The notes under the pieces are model-generated. The model ran no database searches, was not told where the DNA came from, and was given only the letters and a program-made list of their open reading frames with translations. Positions 1 through 8,691 of a stretch of DNA of 64,000 bases are shown piece after piece. The DNA lies in the NCBI RefSeq assembly GCF_000817775.3, contig NZ_JTHE03000044.1, forward strand, positions 124,001-188,000, given 5' to 3'. The position numbers and the translations under genes are program-made. Position 1 is the first letter of the stretch. Every line of letters begins with the position of its first letter. The DNA is from Lyngbya confervoides BDU141951. GTDB taxonomy: Bacteria > Cyanobacteriota > Cyanobacteriia > Thermosynechococcales > Thermosynechococcaceae.

Positions 1-1578
1 AAAGGTATCCTGAAAGGCCTCGGGCCTATTTTTAATGGCCTCCGGCTTGTCACTAACGGTTGCTGGCAGCACGTCCCCCGCCACCGTGCAAAGGCAATAG
101 CAAATCTGCAGGGAACGTTCCGCCGTCCCTTCACTGTCAGCGGCGGGTGGGTCTTTGATTAAGCGCTCCAGTTTCGTGAGTACTACATCCGCCGATTGGT
201 CGGCCTTGACCACTTTGATGGCCGAACCTAGCCCAGAAAATACGCTTGTTGCATCCACCTGCTCGACATGATCAAGGCGACTGCTCAGTGCCAGTCGCAG
301 GGGTTGGGATCGATCCAGGATGCGAAACTTTTCCTTAAACTGCTGATCTGGGATCAAGGCCTCACCCTGTAGAACGTGAACAGTGCCCCACAGTCCTTTG
401 CGGCTATTGAGACGCATCAGAGCGGACCCAGTGGTCTCTGCTGAGTGGGGCATGGTGCTAAACACAAAGCAGGCGTGGTCGGTTTTGAGAAGGCTAGGAG
501 AGATTCCCCCCAGCCAGCAGTCTCCATGTCGACCCTTCATTTCAGTGCGCAGGACAATGCCATCCCCAGCCGGTCCTCCTGGTAATCCCAACAGATCTCG
601 CGTCAAGGCAACTTTTTTTTGCCCACCTAGCTCCGGCTGCTGCGTGAGGCTAAACTCCTCTGCAAGGGCTTCTGAGGCGCGACTCACCTGGGTGGCGAGG
701 CCGGCGTTGGGGGCAGTATGCCAAAGCTCTTGCGTCAGATTGTAGGTCAGGGCGCCCGCAGAAAACCCGGACCAATCTGCCTCAATGCCAAACTGCTGGA
801 GAGAGGCGGCGGTAACCACTACGCCGCGAGCAGGGGTGCTCAGGCGCTTCTCGGTGAGCTGCGATCGCTTGAGCTTATTCCGACTCATTAGGGACGTTTG
901 CACTGCCCATGCCTCAGGAGTTACCTCCCTTAACAACCCCGCTGGCAGCGCCCGAATTCTGGAATGCTCCAGCCGAGGGCTGCCGGGGTAGTGGAACCCT
1001 GTATCGAGGAGCGTGAACACCCGATCCGTCCTCAGGGACTGCAGCAGTAGGTAGAGCGTTTCTTGTAAAATTGCGTTGATCTGGGGGGGGCCAGCGCTAG
1101 CTTCCGCCTCTGGACAGGCGTCGTAGGGCATCAGCGCATATTGGGCCGGGCTTTGATAGACAGCTTGGGTTCCTGAAGGTTCAGACTGGGGCAAGAGGTA
1201 TCGACCAAACCCGCTAAAGTGAAAGACAACCACATCGGAGGCTTGGGCGCGTTCGATCAGGTGGTTTTGAAACAGCAGCTCAATCCCATGGCGAGTGGCA
1301 TCCTCATTGCGCAGAACAATGATGTTCTGGGGCTGAAATCCAAACCGATAAATCAGCAGATGCTGCATCAGGTCCACATCGCTCAGACAACCTCGTAGGT
1401 CAGGAAATCGAGCGCGGTTCTGGTATTGGTTAATCCCCACCAGTAGGGCCAGCTTCTGCGGCGACGGCTGGGCCTGGGCAGTGGGCGCTTCCAGCAGGGC
1501 AAAAATCGTATCTAATACCCCTACACCAGCAACAACATGGCCAGCGCCTTGCAGAAATTTTCGCCGATTCATCTGCAT
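1..1578 (-). CDS. Caspase-fold (C14-like) protein with substituted catalytic residues, partial
   Basis: The frame stays open to the window edge, so at least 526 residues are visible and the C-terminus is missing. The N-terminus carries a twin-arginine-like stretch (NRRKFLQGAG, residues 4-13) and a hydrophobic segment ending in AQAQ, suggesting Tat export. Residues 42-51 (KLALLVGINQ) open a caspase p20-like domain of the bacterial orthocaspase type. The usual SGHG histidine motif reads SGFG (Phe at residue 124), and the usual D-x-C motif reads LLDTGF (Gly at 194). The conserved ALMPYD stretch between them is kept. Both catalytic residues thus appear lost, which I infer makes it a non-proteolytic caspase homolog. 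The start is placed at the first ATG after AGGAAGG; an ATG two codons later is also possible. It lies downstream of hemE, separated by a terminator. Confidence 0.8.
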   Translation of the reverse strand, partial: MQMNRRKFLQGAGHVVAGVGVLDTIFALLEAPTAQAQPSPQKLALLVGINQYQNRARFPDLRGCLSDVDLMQHLLIYRFGFQPQNIIVLRNEDATRHGIELLFQNHLIERAQASDVVVFHFSGFGRYLLPQSEPSGTQAVYQSPAQYALMPYDACPEAEASAGPPQINAILQETLYLLLQSLRTDRVFTLLDTGFHYPGSPRLEHSRIRALPAGLLREVTPEAWAVQTSLMSRNKLKRSQLTEKRLSTPARGVVVTAASLQQFGIEADWSGFSAGALTYNLTQELWHTAPNAGLATQVSRASEALAEEFSLTQQPELGGQKKVALTRDLLGLPGGPAGDGIVLRTEMKGRHGDCWLGGISPSLLKTDHACFVFSTMPHSAETTGSALMRLNSRKGLWGTVHVLQGEALIPDQQFKEKFRILDRSQPLRLALSSRLDHVEQVDATSVFSGLGSAIKVVKADQSADVVLTKLERLIKDPPAADSEGTAERSLQICYCLCTVAGDVLPATVSDKPEAIKNRPEAFQDTF

Positions 1579-1746
1579 TCCGTTATCCTTCCTCAGCCCG
1601 CCTGGGTTCAATTGGGCAATTGCGCCATGCAGGCAGTTTACCGTTTGCCTAACCACTCGGTTCGATCCAAACCATTTGCCTGACTTCCAAGGAAGCAGGA
1701 GCGAGACTCGTCTGCCAAAGCCCCCGAAGTCAGGGATAAAGCCGGG

Positions 1747-1777
1747 AAAAAACGCCACGATCCCTGGGGACGTGGCG
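1747..1777 (-). terminator. Rho-independent terminator after hemE
   Basis: Read on the minus strand, a 7-bp stem CGCCACG / CGTGGCG (positions 1771-1777 and 1753-1759) is followed by a run of six T. It sits 65 bases beyond the hemE stop and should separate hemE from the caspase-like gene. Confidence 0.85.
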
Positions 1778-1842
1778 CTGCGGCGAAACAATACAGGGGC
1801 TGAAATTTGGCACCGAAGGGCTGTCTTCAGCTCACGAACAAC

Positions 1843-2898
1843 CTAGAGAAGCTGGTGAGAATTTTTCACCGTTTCAAAGAAGAAGGCCGCATTTTCCTCC
1901 GGTGTTCCCGGCAAAATTCCATGGCCTAAATTCATGATATGGCCCTTTTTCCCCGCTTTGCGGATGACGTCTAAAATGCGATCGCGAATAAAATCTTGCG
2001 ACCCAAACAGCACACCCGGATCCATATTGCCTTGCACCATTCTCTCTGGCCCCAACATTTGGCGGGCTTCGGCCATGTCCACCGTCCAGTCCAGGCTAAT
2101 GATATCGACGCCGGATTGGGGCATGCGGGAGAGAATCCCGGCACTACCGCTAATGTATAAAATTAAGGGCGTCTCTGGATGGGTTTGTTTAACCTGTTGA
2201 ACAATTTGCTGCTGATAGGGAAGCGCGAAGGTTTCGTAATCCTGCGGACTCAATTGACCGGCCCAGGAATCAAAGAGCTGCACAACCTGGGCGCCCGACT
2301 CAATTTGGTAGCGCACGTAGGTGGCAATGGAGTCTGCCAGGTGAGAAAGCAGCTGATGCAAAAGCTGAGGTTCGGAGAAGGCCATGCCCTTAATAATGCT
2401 GTAGCTTTTAGAGCTTTTGCCCTCCACCGCGTAGGCCGCCAGGGTCCAGGGAGATCCAACAAAGCCCAGAACAGTGGCCTGGTTTCCCACCTCCTGCCGC
2501 AGCGTTTTTAATGCCTGGCCCACAAAGGGAACCGAAGCCTCCGGATCAAGGGGCTTGAGGTTGCGAATTTGTTCCGGAGTTCGAATGGGCGGGTCAATGA
2601 TGGGACCGCGCCCTTCGTGGATGTCAAAATCGATGCCCATGCCGGGGAGGGGTGTCAGAATATCCGAAAATAAGATGACTCCGTCCGGCTGGAAAGCATG
2701 GTATGGCTGAAGAGAGATTTCTACCGCAAGATCTGCATTTTCAGATCGCTCGCGAAAGGACGGGTACTTTTCACGCAGGTCTCGATACACTTTCATATAG
2801 CGTCCAGCCTGACGCATCATCCAAACAGGGGGACGATCTAACTCTTCTCCGCGAACAGCTCGGAGGATGCGCGGTAAAGTCGCGGTCATTTCAGCCAT
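1843..2898 (-). CDS. hemE: Uroporphyrinogen decarboxylase
   Basis: A 351-residue protein, full length for HemE. It decarboxylates the four acetate side chains of uroporphyrinogen III to give coproporphyrinogen III, a cytoplasmic step shared by heme and chlorophyll synthesis. The family signature MRQAGRYM (residues 28-35, with the substrate-binding arginines), the FSDI aspartate (D79) and the late [10 protein letters not shown] stretch (His 326) are all present. It is a single gene with its own terminator downstream. Together with gun4 and heme oxygenase in this window it belongs to tetrapyrrole metabolism, although these genes are not clustered. Confidence 0.97.
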   Translation of the reverse strand: MAEMTATLPRILRAVRGEELDRPPVWMMRQAGRYMKVYRDLREKYPSFRERSENADLAVEISLQPYHAFQPDGVILFSDILTPLPGMGIDFDIHEGRGPIIDPPIRTPEQIRNLKPLDPEASVPFVGQALKTLRQEVGNQATVLGFVGSPWTLAAYAVEGKSSKSYSIIKGMAFSEPQLLHQLLSHLADSIATYVRYQIESGAQVVQLFDSWAGQLSPQDYETFALPYQQQIVQQVKQTHPETPLILYISGSAGILSRMPQSGVDIISLDWTVDMAEARQMLGPERMVQGNMDPGVLFGSQDFIRDRILDVIRKAGKKGHIMNLGHGILPGTPEENAAFFFETVKNSHQLL

Positions 2899-3082
2899 AT
2901 AAAATGCGGTCTCCCAACAAATACTAAACCAGTGGACGCAATGTCTAGTTTAGGATTGAATGGCCCTCCCTGAACTGCCCTGGGATTACCCAGCCCAGGC
3001 AATCTAGACCTGTGGGCTGCTTGGAAAATGTAAATTTTTTGTGAACAGTTCGGATTGGTCTAGGGTGATCAGCGTGTGGCCC

Positions 3083-3130
3083 TGGCCCAGTGATGGGCCC
3101 AGTGATGGGCCCAGTGATGGACCCAGTGAT
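3083..3130. repeat. Four tandem copies of a 12-bp repeat
   Basis: Four head-to-tail 12-bp units (consensus GGGCCCAGTGAT, the first and last with one change each) lie immediately beyond the stop of the J-domain gene. Each unit contains the palindrome GGGCCC or a close variant, so the array could fold in alternative hairpins. No function can be assigned. Confidence 0.9.
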
Positions 3131-3133
3131 GGA

Positions 3134-3763
3134 CTACGGGCTAGGGAGCAGTCCGATGAGCTGTTCTGCCTCATGTCCCAGGAAGATGCCTGAGGTTTTG
3201 CAGGGAATCCACAGGAGAATTGGATGAAATCCGTTAATGGAGTCGCACAAGTTCATGATTTTTAGAAACTTGCGCTCTGGCACACTTTCAATCCAGAAGG
3301 GACCGCTTTTGTAATGCCGACGGTCTGACAGATCGGATTGGAGGGGTAAGAACGGAAAGGTTTGGATGACAAACTCGGCCTGGGCAAAGGAAATAGCGCC
3401 CCCTGCACTGGGACAAGAGGAGGGTGATCTAGGCGGTGCCTGCTGAGGACGGGAGTGACGGCGGCCTGGTCTTGCGGAACGGGGAGGCGATCGCCGATCT
3501 TGTCCACCATGGGGCTGACTAGGATCTGCCCCTTGATTGGAAGGGGCAGACCTCTGAGCAAGGCGGTGAGACTCGCTCAGCTTTTGGTAGGCCAAATTAA
3601 TGAGCTTGAGCTTTTCCTCCGCCTTGCGCTGTAGACGCGGATGACCACAGAACCGGTCGGGATGCCAGACCAACACCAAATCCTTATAGGCTTGCTTGAG
3701 CTGATCCCACGACGTACTGGCGGTCACGTCTAGGATTCGATATTGTTCCAGAAGCTCGTCCAT
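3134..3763 (-). CDS. J-domain (DnaJ-like) protein
   Basis: Residues 4-65 form a J-domain with helix II and the invariant HPD tripeptide at 34-36 (VWHPDRF), so it should stimulate the ATPase of a DnaK partner. There is no Gly/Phe region, no zinc finger and no DnaJ C-terminal substrate domain. Instead a Pro/Ser/Arg-rich linker (about residues 80-125) leads to a 75-residue C-terminal segment I do not recognise. It resembles the many cyanobacterial type III J-proteins whose C-terminus decides location or client. The neighbours, hemE and a RAD50-like gene, give no functional clue. The start is the ATG at 3763; the reading frame is intact. Confidence 0.85.
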   Translation of the reverse strand: MDELLEQYRILDVTASTSWDQLKQAYKDLVLVWHPDRFCGHPRLQRKAEEKLKLINLAYQKLSESHRLAQRSAPSNQGADPSQPHGGQDRRSPPRSARPGRRHSRPQQAPPRSPSSCPSAGGAISFAQAEFVIQTFPFLPLQSDLSDRRHYKSGPFWIESVPERKFLKIMNLCDSINGFHPILLWIPCKTSGIFLGHEAEQLIGLLPSP

Positions 3764-3940
3764 GGCTCATTTCCCTCGGAAACATGCACCATTACCTCAG
3801 GACACTGAGAAGGTTGGAGTTTTTGTATGCTTATGATCCTATCGGGTTGGTTATTCCTCCACGATGGATATGTCCTGAACGATAAATTACGTTTAATTTA
3901 TTCACGTTTTGAAAAAGAACATTACCAACGCCGCTGAGTC

Positions 3941-6676
3941 ATGCAAATTTTGAATCTGGCGCTGAAAAACTTTAAGGGACATGCAGACAGCTTCTTTGAG
4001 TTTGCTCAGGGAACCAACGCCATCTGCGGTGAAAACGGTGCCGGAAAGACCAGCCTCATTGAAGCGATTGCCTGGGTCTTGTTTGATCACTGCGACTATC
4101 AAAAAAAAGAGCTGGTGCGCATGGGGTCTAAAACCGCTCAGGCTAGTGTGGAATTTTTATCTAGCTTGGATGATCGCTGCTATCGAGTTTCTCGATCCAC
4201 GCGGGGCTATGACTATGAAATTTACGATCCGCAATTAAATACCAAGCTCAACATCCGCAAGCGTGAAGATGTCCACTGCTGGCTGTGCGAACATCTAGGC
4301 GTCCCCCCGGCAACGGATCTCAGTCGTCTGTTTGCAGAAACCATTGGGATTCCCCAGGGAACCTTCACCGCCGATTTTCTCAAGCGTCCTGCCGACCGTA
4401 AGCGCATTTTTGATCCAATTCTGAAGGTTGAGGAATACAAACAGGCCTACGAGCAGTCCCGAACCTTAGAGGCCTACGCGCGAGGCCAGGTTGAACAGCT
4501 CACCCAGCACCTTGCAATCCAGACATCTCAGCTCGCCGACTGGGACCAGATTAAAACCCAGATTGCCCAACTGACCACGGAGATTTCGGCGGACCAGGCT
4601 GCGATCGCCCAGTCCACCACCAGCTTCAATCAGCAGCAGGCGGAGCTTCAGAGAATGCAGGAGACCGTCAATCAGATCCATCAGCTAGAGGCAAAAGCGC
4701 AAGCACTGCAGCAGGATCGGGTGCGCCAGGACACGCACCATCAGCAGATCCAGAATTCTCTCCAGCAGGCCCAGTCCGCAGATCACCTTTGCCAAACTCA
4801 CCAGGCCGATTACGACTGCTATTTGCGGATCCAGCAGCAATGGCAGCAGATCCAGCAGCAGCAGCAGACCCAGCAGCGTCTGATCAAGCAGCGAGAGAAG
4901 ATCACAGCCGTCAGGCAGTCCTTAGCCATCCAGCACTCTACCTTGGAAACCCGGCTGGATACCCTGGCCCAGCGTGCTGTGGAATTGCAAGCTCTCCAGC
5001 CCCTGGTGGTCGAACAGGAACAGCTAGAGGAACAGCAACAGGCCCTGCGATCGCGGCTGCAGGATTTAGCTATCCAACAGTCCCAAATTCAGCAGTGGCA
5101 AGCTCAGCTGACCCAGAACCAGGCCAGACAGGCGGAACTGGTGGCTCAGATTGAGGCAGTGGAAGCCCACCAGGATCAGCTTCAGAGGCTGCCGACCCTG
5201 GAGCAGGACCATCAGCAAACCTTGAAGGCCTTGGGGCATTGCGAACTCTCCCAAGACTGGTTAACCAAGATTCAAGCCATTTTTCAGCGGGGAAAACAGG
5301 ACCGCGATCGCCATCGTGCCGCGGTCCAGGAGATCTTGTCACAGCTTGCAGCGCAACCCGGAACTACCAAAATTGCTGAGGTCCTCAAGGAGGGCGCTAT
5401 TCTCAATACCGGATTGCTCAAATCTCTGCATCAGCTTCTGGTGGAGCTAGACGAGGCTGCGTCTCCGGATCGACTCAATCTGAAGCTCAAGGATTTAAAC
5501 CAGCAAATTCAATCCCTGCAATCTCTGAAAAGTCAGGTCCAGGCGCTAAGGTTACAGCGGCAGCAGCTCCAGACTCTTGTGCAGGAGCAAAGTGCCTGTC
5601 AGGGGAAAATTGACCAAAATTTGGCGGCCCTCCAAGATCAGCCCACCCTCCAGGATCAGCTATATCGCTGTGAACAGCATCTGGCCCAGCTTAATAATCC
5701 CAAACAGCAAATCCAGATGCTACAGCAACAGCTTCAAGAACGAGCCACGCTTCACCAGCAGGTGGAGCAGCTGGCCGATCAGCTCGATCAGCAACAGAAA
5801 CAAATTGATGCCGTAACGGCGAAACTCTCGGACTTTGAGGAACTGGAAGACGCCATGAACCAGGCACAGGCCATCCTAAGGCAGTGTCAGCCAGGCTACC
5901 AGATCTACCTACAGCATCAGCAGATCGCTGCCCAGGTTCGGCCGCTAACCACTGCCCTCGCAGAATCCGAAACCCATCGACAACGCCTGCAGTCCGCCCA
6001 TGAGGATCTGCAAGGGAACATTCAGGCCCTGGCAGCGACGGTGGATCAATCCCAACTGCAAGCGATCCAGCAGCAGGTCAAGCAAACCCTCATTCAATTG
6101 AGCCAGCTTCAGGGGGGCCTGGCGCCAAAGCAGCAGCGGCTTCAGGCCTTGGAAGCGGACGAGAAACAGCGACAGGAAATTGAGGCGGCCTGCCAACGCG
6201 ATCGCCAGCTTTTGCAGCAAAGGCAGCAAACCTGCGATTTCATCCAGGAGGCGCGGCGCATCTACCAGCACAGTGGTCCCAGAATTAGCGAACTTTACTT
6301 ACAGGGCATTACCTTTGAAGCCGATCGCCTGTTTCGGGAACTGCTCAATCGTCCCGATGTGGCCCTGCGCTGGACTGAGGACTACGATATTCAGGTTCAG
6401 GAAAATGGCCATTGGCGCACCTTTAAAAGCCTATCTGGGGGCGAACAGATGTGCGCGGCTTTAGCGGTGCGGTTGGCGCTCCTGAAAACCCTGGCCGACA
6501 TTGACGTGGCTTTTTTCGATGAGCCCACCACCAATATGGACAAACTGCGGCGATCGCAGTTAGCCGAAGCCATTGGCAATCTCCGCTCATTTCAGCAGCT
6601 CTTTGTGATCAGCCACGATGACACCTTTGAAAACATCACGGAGCATATCATTCGCGTTAACTCCCCCCAGCGTTAG
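3941..6676 (+). CDS. RAD50/SbcC-like SMC-family ATPase without a zinc hook
   Basis: A 911-residue protein with a split ABC-type ATPase. Walker A GENGAGKT is at residues 30-37, the signature LSGGEQ at about 831-836, and Walker B with D-loop (FFDEPTTNMD) follows near 860. Between them lie about 580 residues of Gln-rich heptad-like coiled coil. Such proteins tether or process DNA ends, normally with an SbcD/Mre11 nuclease. Unlike typical SbcC/RAD50, no CxxC pair is found anywhere in the coiled coil, so the zinc hook that joins two molecules appears absent. No sbcD gene lies next to it. Function in DNA end processing is inferred from the family; the missing hook makes the exact subfamily uncertain. 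Confidence 0.88.
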   Translation: MQILNLALKNFKGHADSFFEFAQGTNAICGENGAGKTSLIEAIAWVLFDHCDYQKKELVRMGSKTAQASVEFLSSLDDRCYRVSRSTRGYDYEIYDPQLNTKLNIRKREDVHCWLCEHLGVPPATDLSRLFAETIGIPQGTFTADFLKRPADRKRIFDPILKVEEYKQAYEQSRTLEAYARGQVEQLTQHLAIQTSQLADWDQIKTQIAQLTTEISADQAAIAQSTTSFNQQQAELQRMQETVNQIHQLEAKAQALQQDRVRQDTHHQQIQNSLQQAQSADHLCQTHQADYDCYLRIQQQWQQIQQQQQTQQRLIKQREKITAVRQSLAIQHSTLETRLDTLAQRAVELQALQPLVVEQEQLEEQQQALRSRLQDLAIQQSQIQQWQAQLTQNQARQAELVAQIEAVEAHQDQLQRLPTLEQDHQQTLKALGHCELSQDWLTKIQAIFQRGKQDRDRHRAAVQEILSQLAAQPGTTKIAEVLKEGAILNTGLLKSLHQLLVELDEAASPDRLNLKLKDLNQQIQSLQSLKSQVQALRLQRQQLQTLVQEQSACQGKIDQNLAALQDQPTLQDQLYRCEQHLAQLNNPKQQIQMLQQQLQERATLHQQVEQLADQLDQQQKQIDAVTAKLSDFEELEDAMNQAQAILRQCQPGYQIYLQHQQIAAQVRPLTTALAESETHRQRLQSAHEDLQGNIQALAATVDQSQLQAIQQQVKQTLIQLSQLQGGLAPKQQRLQALEADEKQRQEIEAACQRDRQLLQQRQQTCDFIQEARRIYQHSGPRISELYLQGITFEADRLFRELLNRPDVALRWTEDYDIQVQENGHWRTFKSLSGGEQMCAALAVRLALLKTLADIDVAFFDEPTTNMDKLRRSQLAEAIGNLRSFQQLFVISHDDTFENITEHIIRVNSPQR

Positions 6677-6695
6677 CTCCTCCATTGGGCTCCTA

Positions 6696-6733
6696 CATTG
6701 AAAGGAGAAGGCGATCGCCTTCTCCTTTCAATG
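6696..6733. repeat. 38-bp perfect palindrome centred on a HIP1 octamer
   Basis: Positions 6696-6714 and 6715-6733 are exact reverse complements, with GCGATCGC (6711-6718) in the centre and no unpaired loop. It lies 20 bases after the stop of the RAD50-like gene and before the convergent small gene at 6793-6942. It may act as a bidirectional terminator although no T-run follows directly, or it may be a HIP1-associated repeat. Confidence 0.95.
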
Positions 6734-6792
6734 CCCTCTCTATTAAAAAGGTTGATAGATTTTAGTGTGTTGACAGGGTTGATCCTGAAGAA

Positions 6793-6942
6793 TTAGTCAG
6801 CCCATTTCGAGGAGTGATGAGTATCGCCTTCGTAGGGTAAAGCTCCAGTAGCGGGATAGTGATCCGTAATCGGCGAAAAAATCCGCCCCACAGCCTCTGA
6901 AATGTAGCTAAAGATGCGGCTTAACCGTTCCATCATGCTCAT
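6793..6942 (-). CDS. Small conserved-looking protein, 49 residues
   Basis: A short frame begins with ATG at 6942 behind a strong AAGGAAGG ribosome site and ends with TAA at 6793. The product starts MSMMERLSRIFSYI, an amphipathic or membrane-associating helix, and continues with a polar tail containing PITDHYPATG and YEGD. I recall similar short cyanobacterial proteins with an aromatic-acidic tail of this type, but no function. The codon pattern and the good ribosome site support a real gene. It is convergent with the RAD50-like gene. Confidence 0.7.
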   Translation of the reverse strand: MSMMERLSRIFSYISEAVGRIFSPITDHYPATGALPYEGDTHHSSKWAD

Positions 6943-7126
6943 AGCGACCTTCCTTACAAACAAAGAGTAATCAGAAGGGTAGTGACGTCCGTCAATACTT
7001 CCTACACCTTAGATCTTAGCCTGACCCATGAGCTGGGCCAATCGTTTCAGGATTAAAAATTATAAATAATTATAGAATTATCTTGAGTGCTATCGGGGTC
7101 TGAGTTGTAGAATAAAGCTTAGTTAA

Positions 7127-7199
7127 GGGGTTATAGCTCAGTTGGTAGAGCACCTGCATGGCATGCAGGGGGTCAGCGGTTCGAGTCCGCTTAGCTCCA
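7127..7199 (+). tRNA. tRNA-Ala (anticodon GGC)
   Basis: A 73-base cloverleaf: acceptor stem GGGGTTA/TAGCTCC with the alanine identity pair G3:U70, D-loop TAGCTCAGTTGGTAGAGC, anticodon stem CCTGC/GCAGG around loop ATGGCAT (anticodon GGC), T-arm GCGGTTCGAGTCCGC and discriminator A. The 3' CCA is not encoded. A decayed toxin-antitoxin pair lies just downstream. Confidence 0.97.
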
Positions 7200-7338
7200 T
7201 TTTGCTGGAAAGGCTGTTTGGTAGGGCTTTTGGATTATTTCGGTCGTGCCCCAAGCGCTGAGCTTCGGCGTCTTTGTGGAAGTCAAGCGGTGAACTATGC
7301 CATTGGGTGAGGTGTTGTCTTGAGGGCGATCGCTTTAT

Positions 7339-7563
7339 ATGAAAACCCTAGCGCTGTTTGGTTCCACCGCCCACAACCAAGCCACCGCAACCAGCGACCT
7401 CGATTTTCTCGTCGAATTTCGTACCGCAACCACATTAAATCAGTACATGACCCTTAAGTTTTTCCTGGAAGACCTGTTCGATACCTCCGTGGATTTAGTC
7501 ACCTGAAAATCCTTAAAAGAGGTGATCCGCGACCAAATATTAGCCGAAGCAAAATATGTCTAG
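7339..7563 (+). pseudogene. MntA-type nucleotidyltransferase antitoxin remnant
   Basis: The readable part starts at ATG 7339 and holds the MNT-fold signature G-S-x10-D-x-D (FGSTAHNQATATSDLD, 7360-7404), the motif of minimal nucleotidyltransferases such as MntA that inactivate HEPN toxins by AMPylation. An in-frame TGA at 7504-7506 interrupts the gene, yet the same frame continues beyond it with family-like sequence (KSLKEVIRDQIL, AEAKYV) to TAG at 7561. The usual 20-30 N-terminal residues are also missing, since an in-frame stop lies at 7321. I infer a truncated, nonsense-mutated antitoxin. It overlaps the start of the HEPN remnant by 8 bases, the usual layout of this operon. Confidence 0.82.
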
Positions 7564-7928
7564 AAGCCTCAAGCTTTATTCGAACGATATTAAAACAAGC
7601 ATTGATAAAATCCAAAGCTATACCCAAGGATTGGGAAAAGATGACTTTCTCAATAATCCACTGATCCTTGATGCCGTCACCCTCAACTTGCAGATTATTG
7701 GTGAAGCCCGCAAAAACATTCCCCAAAACATCCCAAAAAAAATACCCGCAAGTCCCCTAGCTTAACATCACTGGCCTCAGAAATATCATCGCGCACACCT
7801 ACTTCTATCTGGATGCAGATATTCTCTGGGATGTCGTTCAAAATGAATTCCCAAGGACTCCCAGACCCACAAATGATCTGCTTCCGGCAGCGCGTGTCGT
7901 GCTTACCCGGATGACTCGACTGGGTTGA
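7556..7928 (+). pseudogene. HepT/HEPN (DUF86) toxin remnant
   Basis: The ATG at 7556 starts an N-terminal HEPN domain of the DUF86 type (NPLILDAVTLNLQIIGEA). The frame breaks in a run of eight A at 7735-7742; the following frame restores family sequence (KYPQVP, then ITGLRNIIAHTYFYLDADIL). In that frame a TAG at 7758-7760 occupies the place where relatives have Trp, so TGG to TAG is likely. The catalytic RX4HXY motif (RNIIAHTY, 7779-7802) remains. Two lesions and an unrelated tail make an active toxin unlikely. It runs into the 3' end of the convergent LabA-like gene. The identity of the family is clear; the loss of function is inferred. Confidence 0.82.
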
Positions 7929-8559
7929 CAACCTTACGACTTGAGGATTTGGTGGCGTTGGGGTTCTCCGAAAGCGGGCGATAGGTATAGCTGGTTCGCG
8001 ATGCCTTGCGAATGTCGTCCTTGATATGCTCAAGATCAATGTATCGGTCGGCAACATTGATTAAACTGTCGCTGGTCATGGACCGCAGGCTAACCACCTC
8101 AACCCGGATCCCACGATAGCTAACCGCATCCACCGCATAGGCTAAATCACCATCTCCGCTGACGAGAATCGCGGTATCGTAAGCTCCCGTTAGCGCCAGC
8201 ATGTCGACGGCAATTTCAACATCTAAGTTTGCCTTTTTAGATCCGTCTGGTAGCTGAACCAAATCCTTGGTAATCACTCGATATCCGTTGCGACTCATCC
8301 AAAGCAGAAACCCTTGCTGCTTTTCATTACTGGGATCAACCCCAGTATAAAAAAACGATCGCAACAGTCTAGACCCACAGGTCAAACGTAACAGTAACTT
8401 GGTGTAATCAATTTCAATTCCAAGCTGGAGAGCTGCATAAAACAAATTTGACCCATCTATGAAAATTGCGACTCGACCGCGATTTTCCAATACCTGACTG
8501 GGAGAAAAAAGAGTCTCCTGCACCTCTAAGTTTTCAATTGTCTCTGGGACGCTGGACAT
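7903..8559 (-). CDS. LabA-like NYN (DUF88) domain protein
   Basis: A 218-residue protein of the NYN/LabA family, which has a PIN-like nuclease fold. Acidic residues that would bind metal are present in FIDGSN (D35), NLDVEIAVD (D113, D119) and VSGDGD (D136, D138). Cyanobacterial LabA paralogs affect circadian output from KaiC; other family members act on RNA. Which of these applies here cannot be told from sequence. The C-terminal 40 residues are Ser/Pro-rich and probably flexible. Its last 26 bases overlap the convergent HepT remnant. Confidence 0.88.
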   Translation of the reverse strand: MSSVPETIENLEVQETLFSPSQVLENRGRVAIFIDGSNLFYAALQLGIEIDYTKLLLRLTCGSRLLRSFFYTGVDPSNEKQQGFLLWMSRNGYRVITKDLVQLPDGSKKANLDVEIAVDMLALTGAYDTAILVSGDGDLAYAVDAVSYRGIRVEVVSLRSMTSDSLINVADRYIDLEHIKDDIRKASRTSYTYRPLSENPNATKSSSRKVVNPVESSG

Positions 8560-8691
8560 TTAATATTAAAGCCTCTTTCATAAAAAATGAAAATTAACAA
8601 GACAATCAAGCAACGATAAACTCTGGATGTCCATCGACATCGCCCTAAAAATTGCTAAAGCTGTTTACTAAAAGGGGATGAAGCCGCTCGG

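Noticed and set aside
2179-2511. Plus-strand frames of up to 110 residues opposite hemE
   Set aside because: Shadow frames of a certain gene.
7504-7506. TGA inside the MntA-like gene as possible selenocysteine or recoding
   Set aside because: No SECIS-like structure is apparent, and the toxin partner has independent lesions, so simple decay is more likely.
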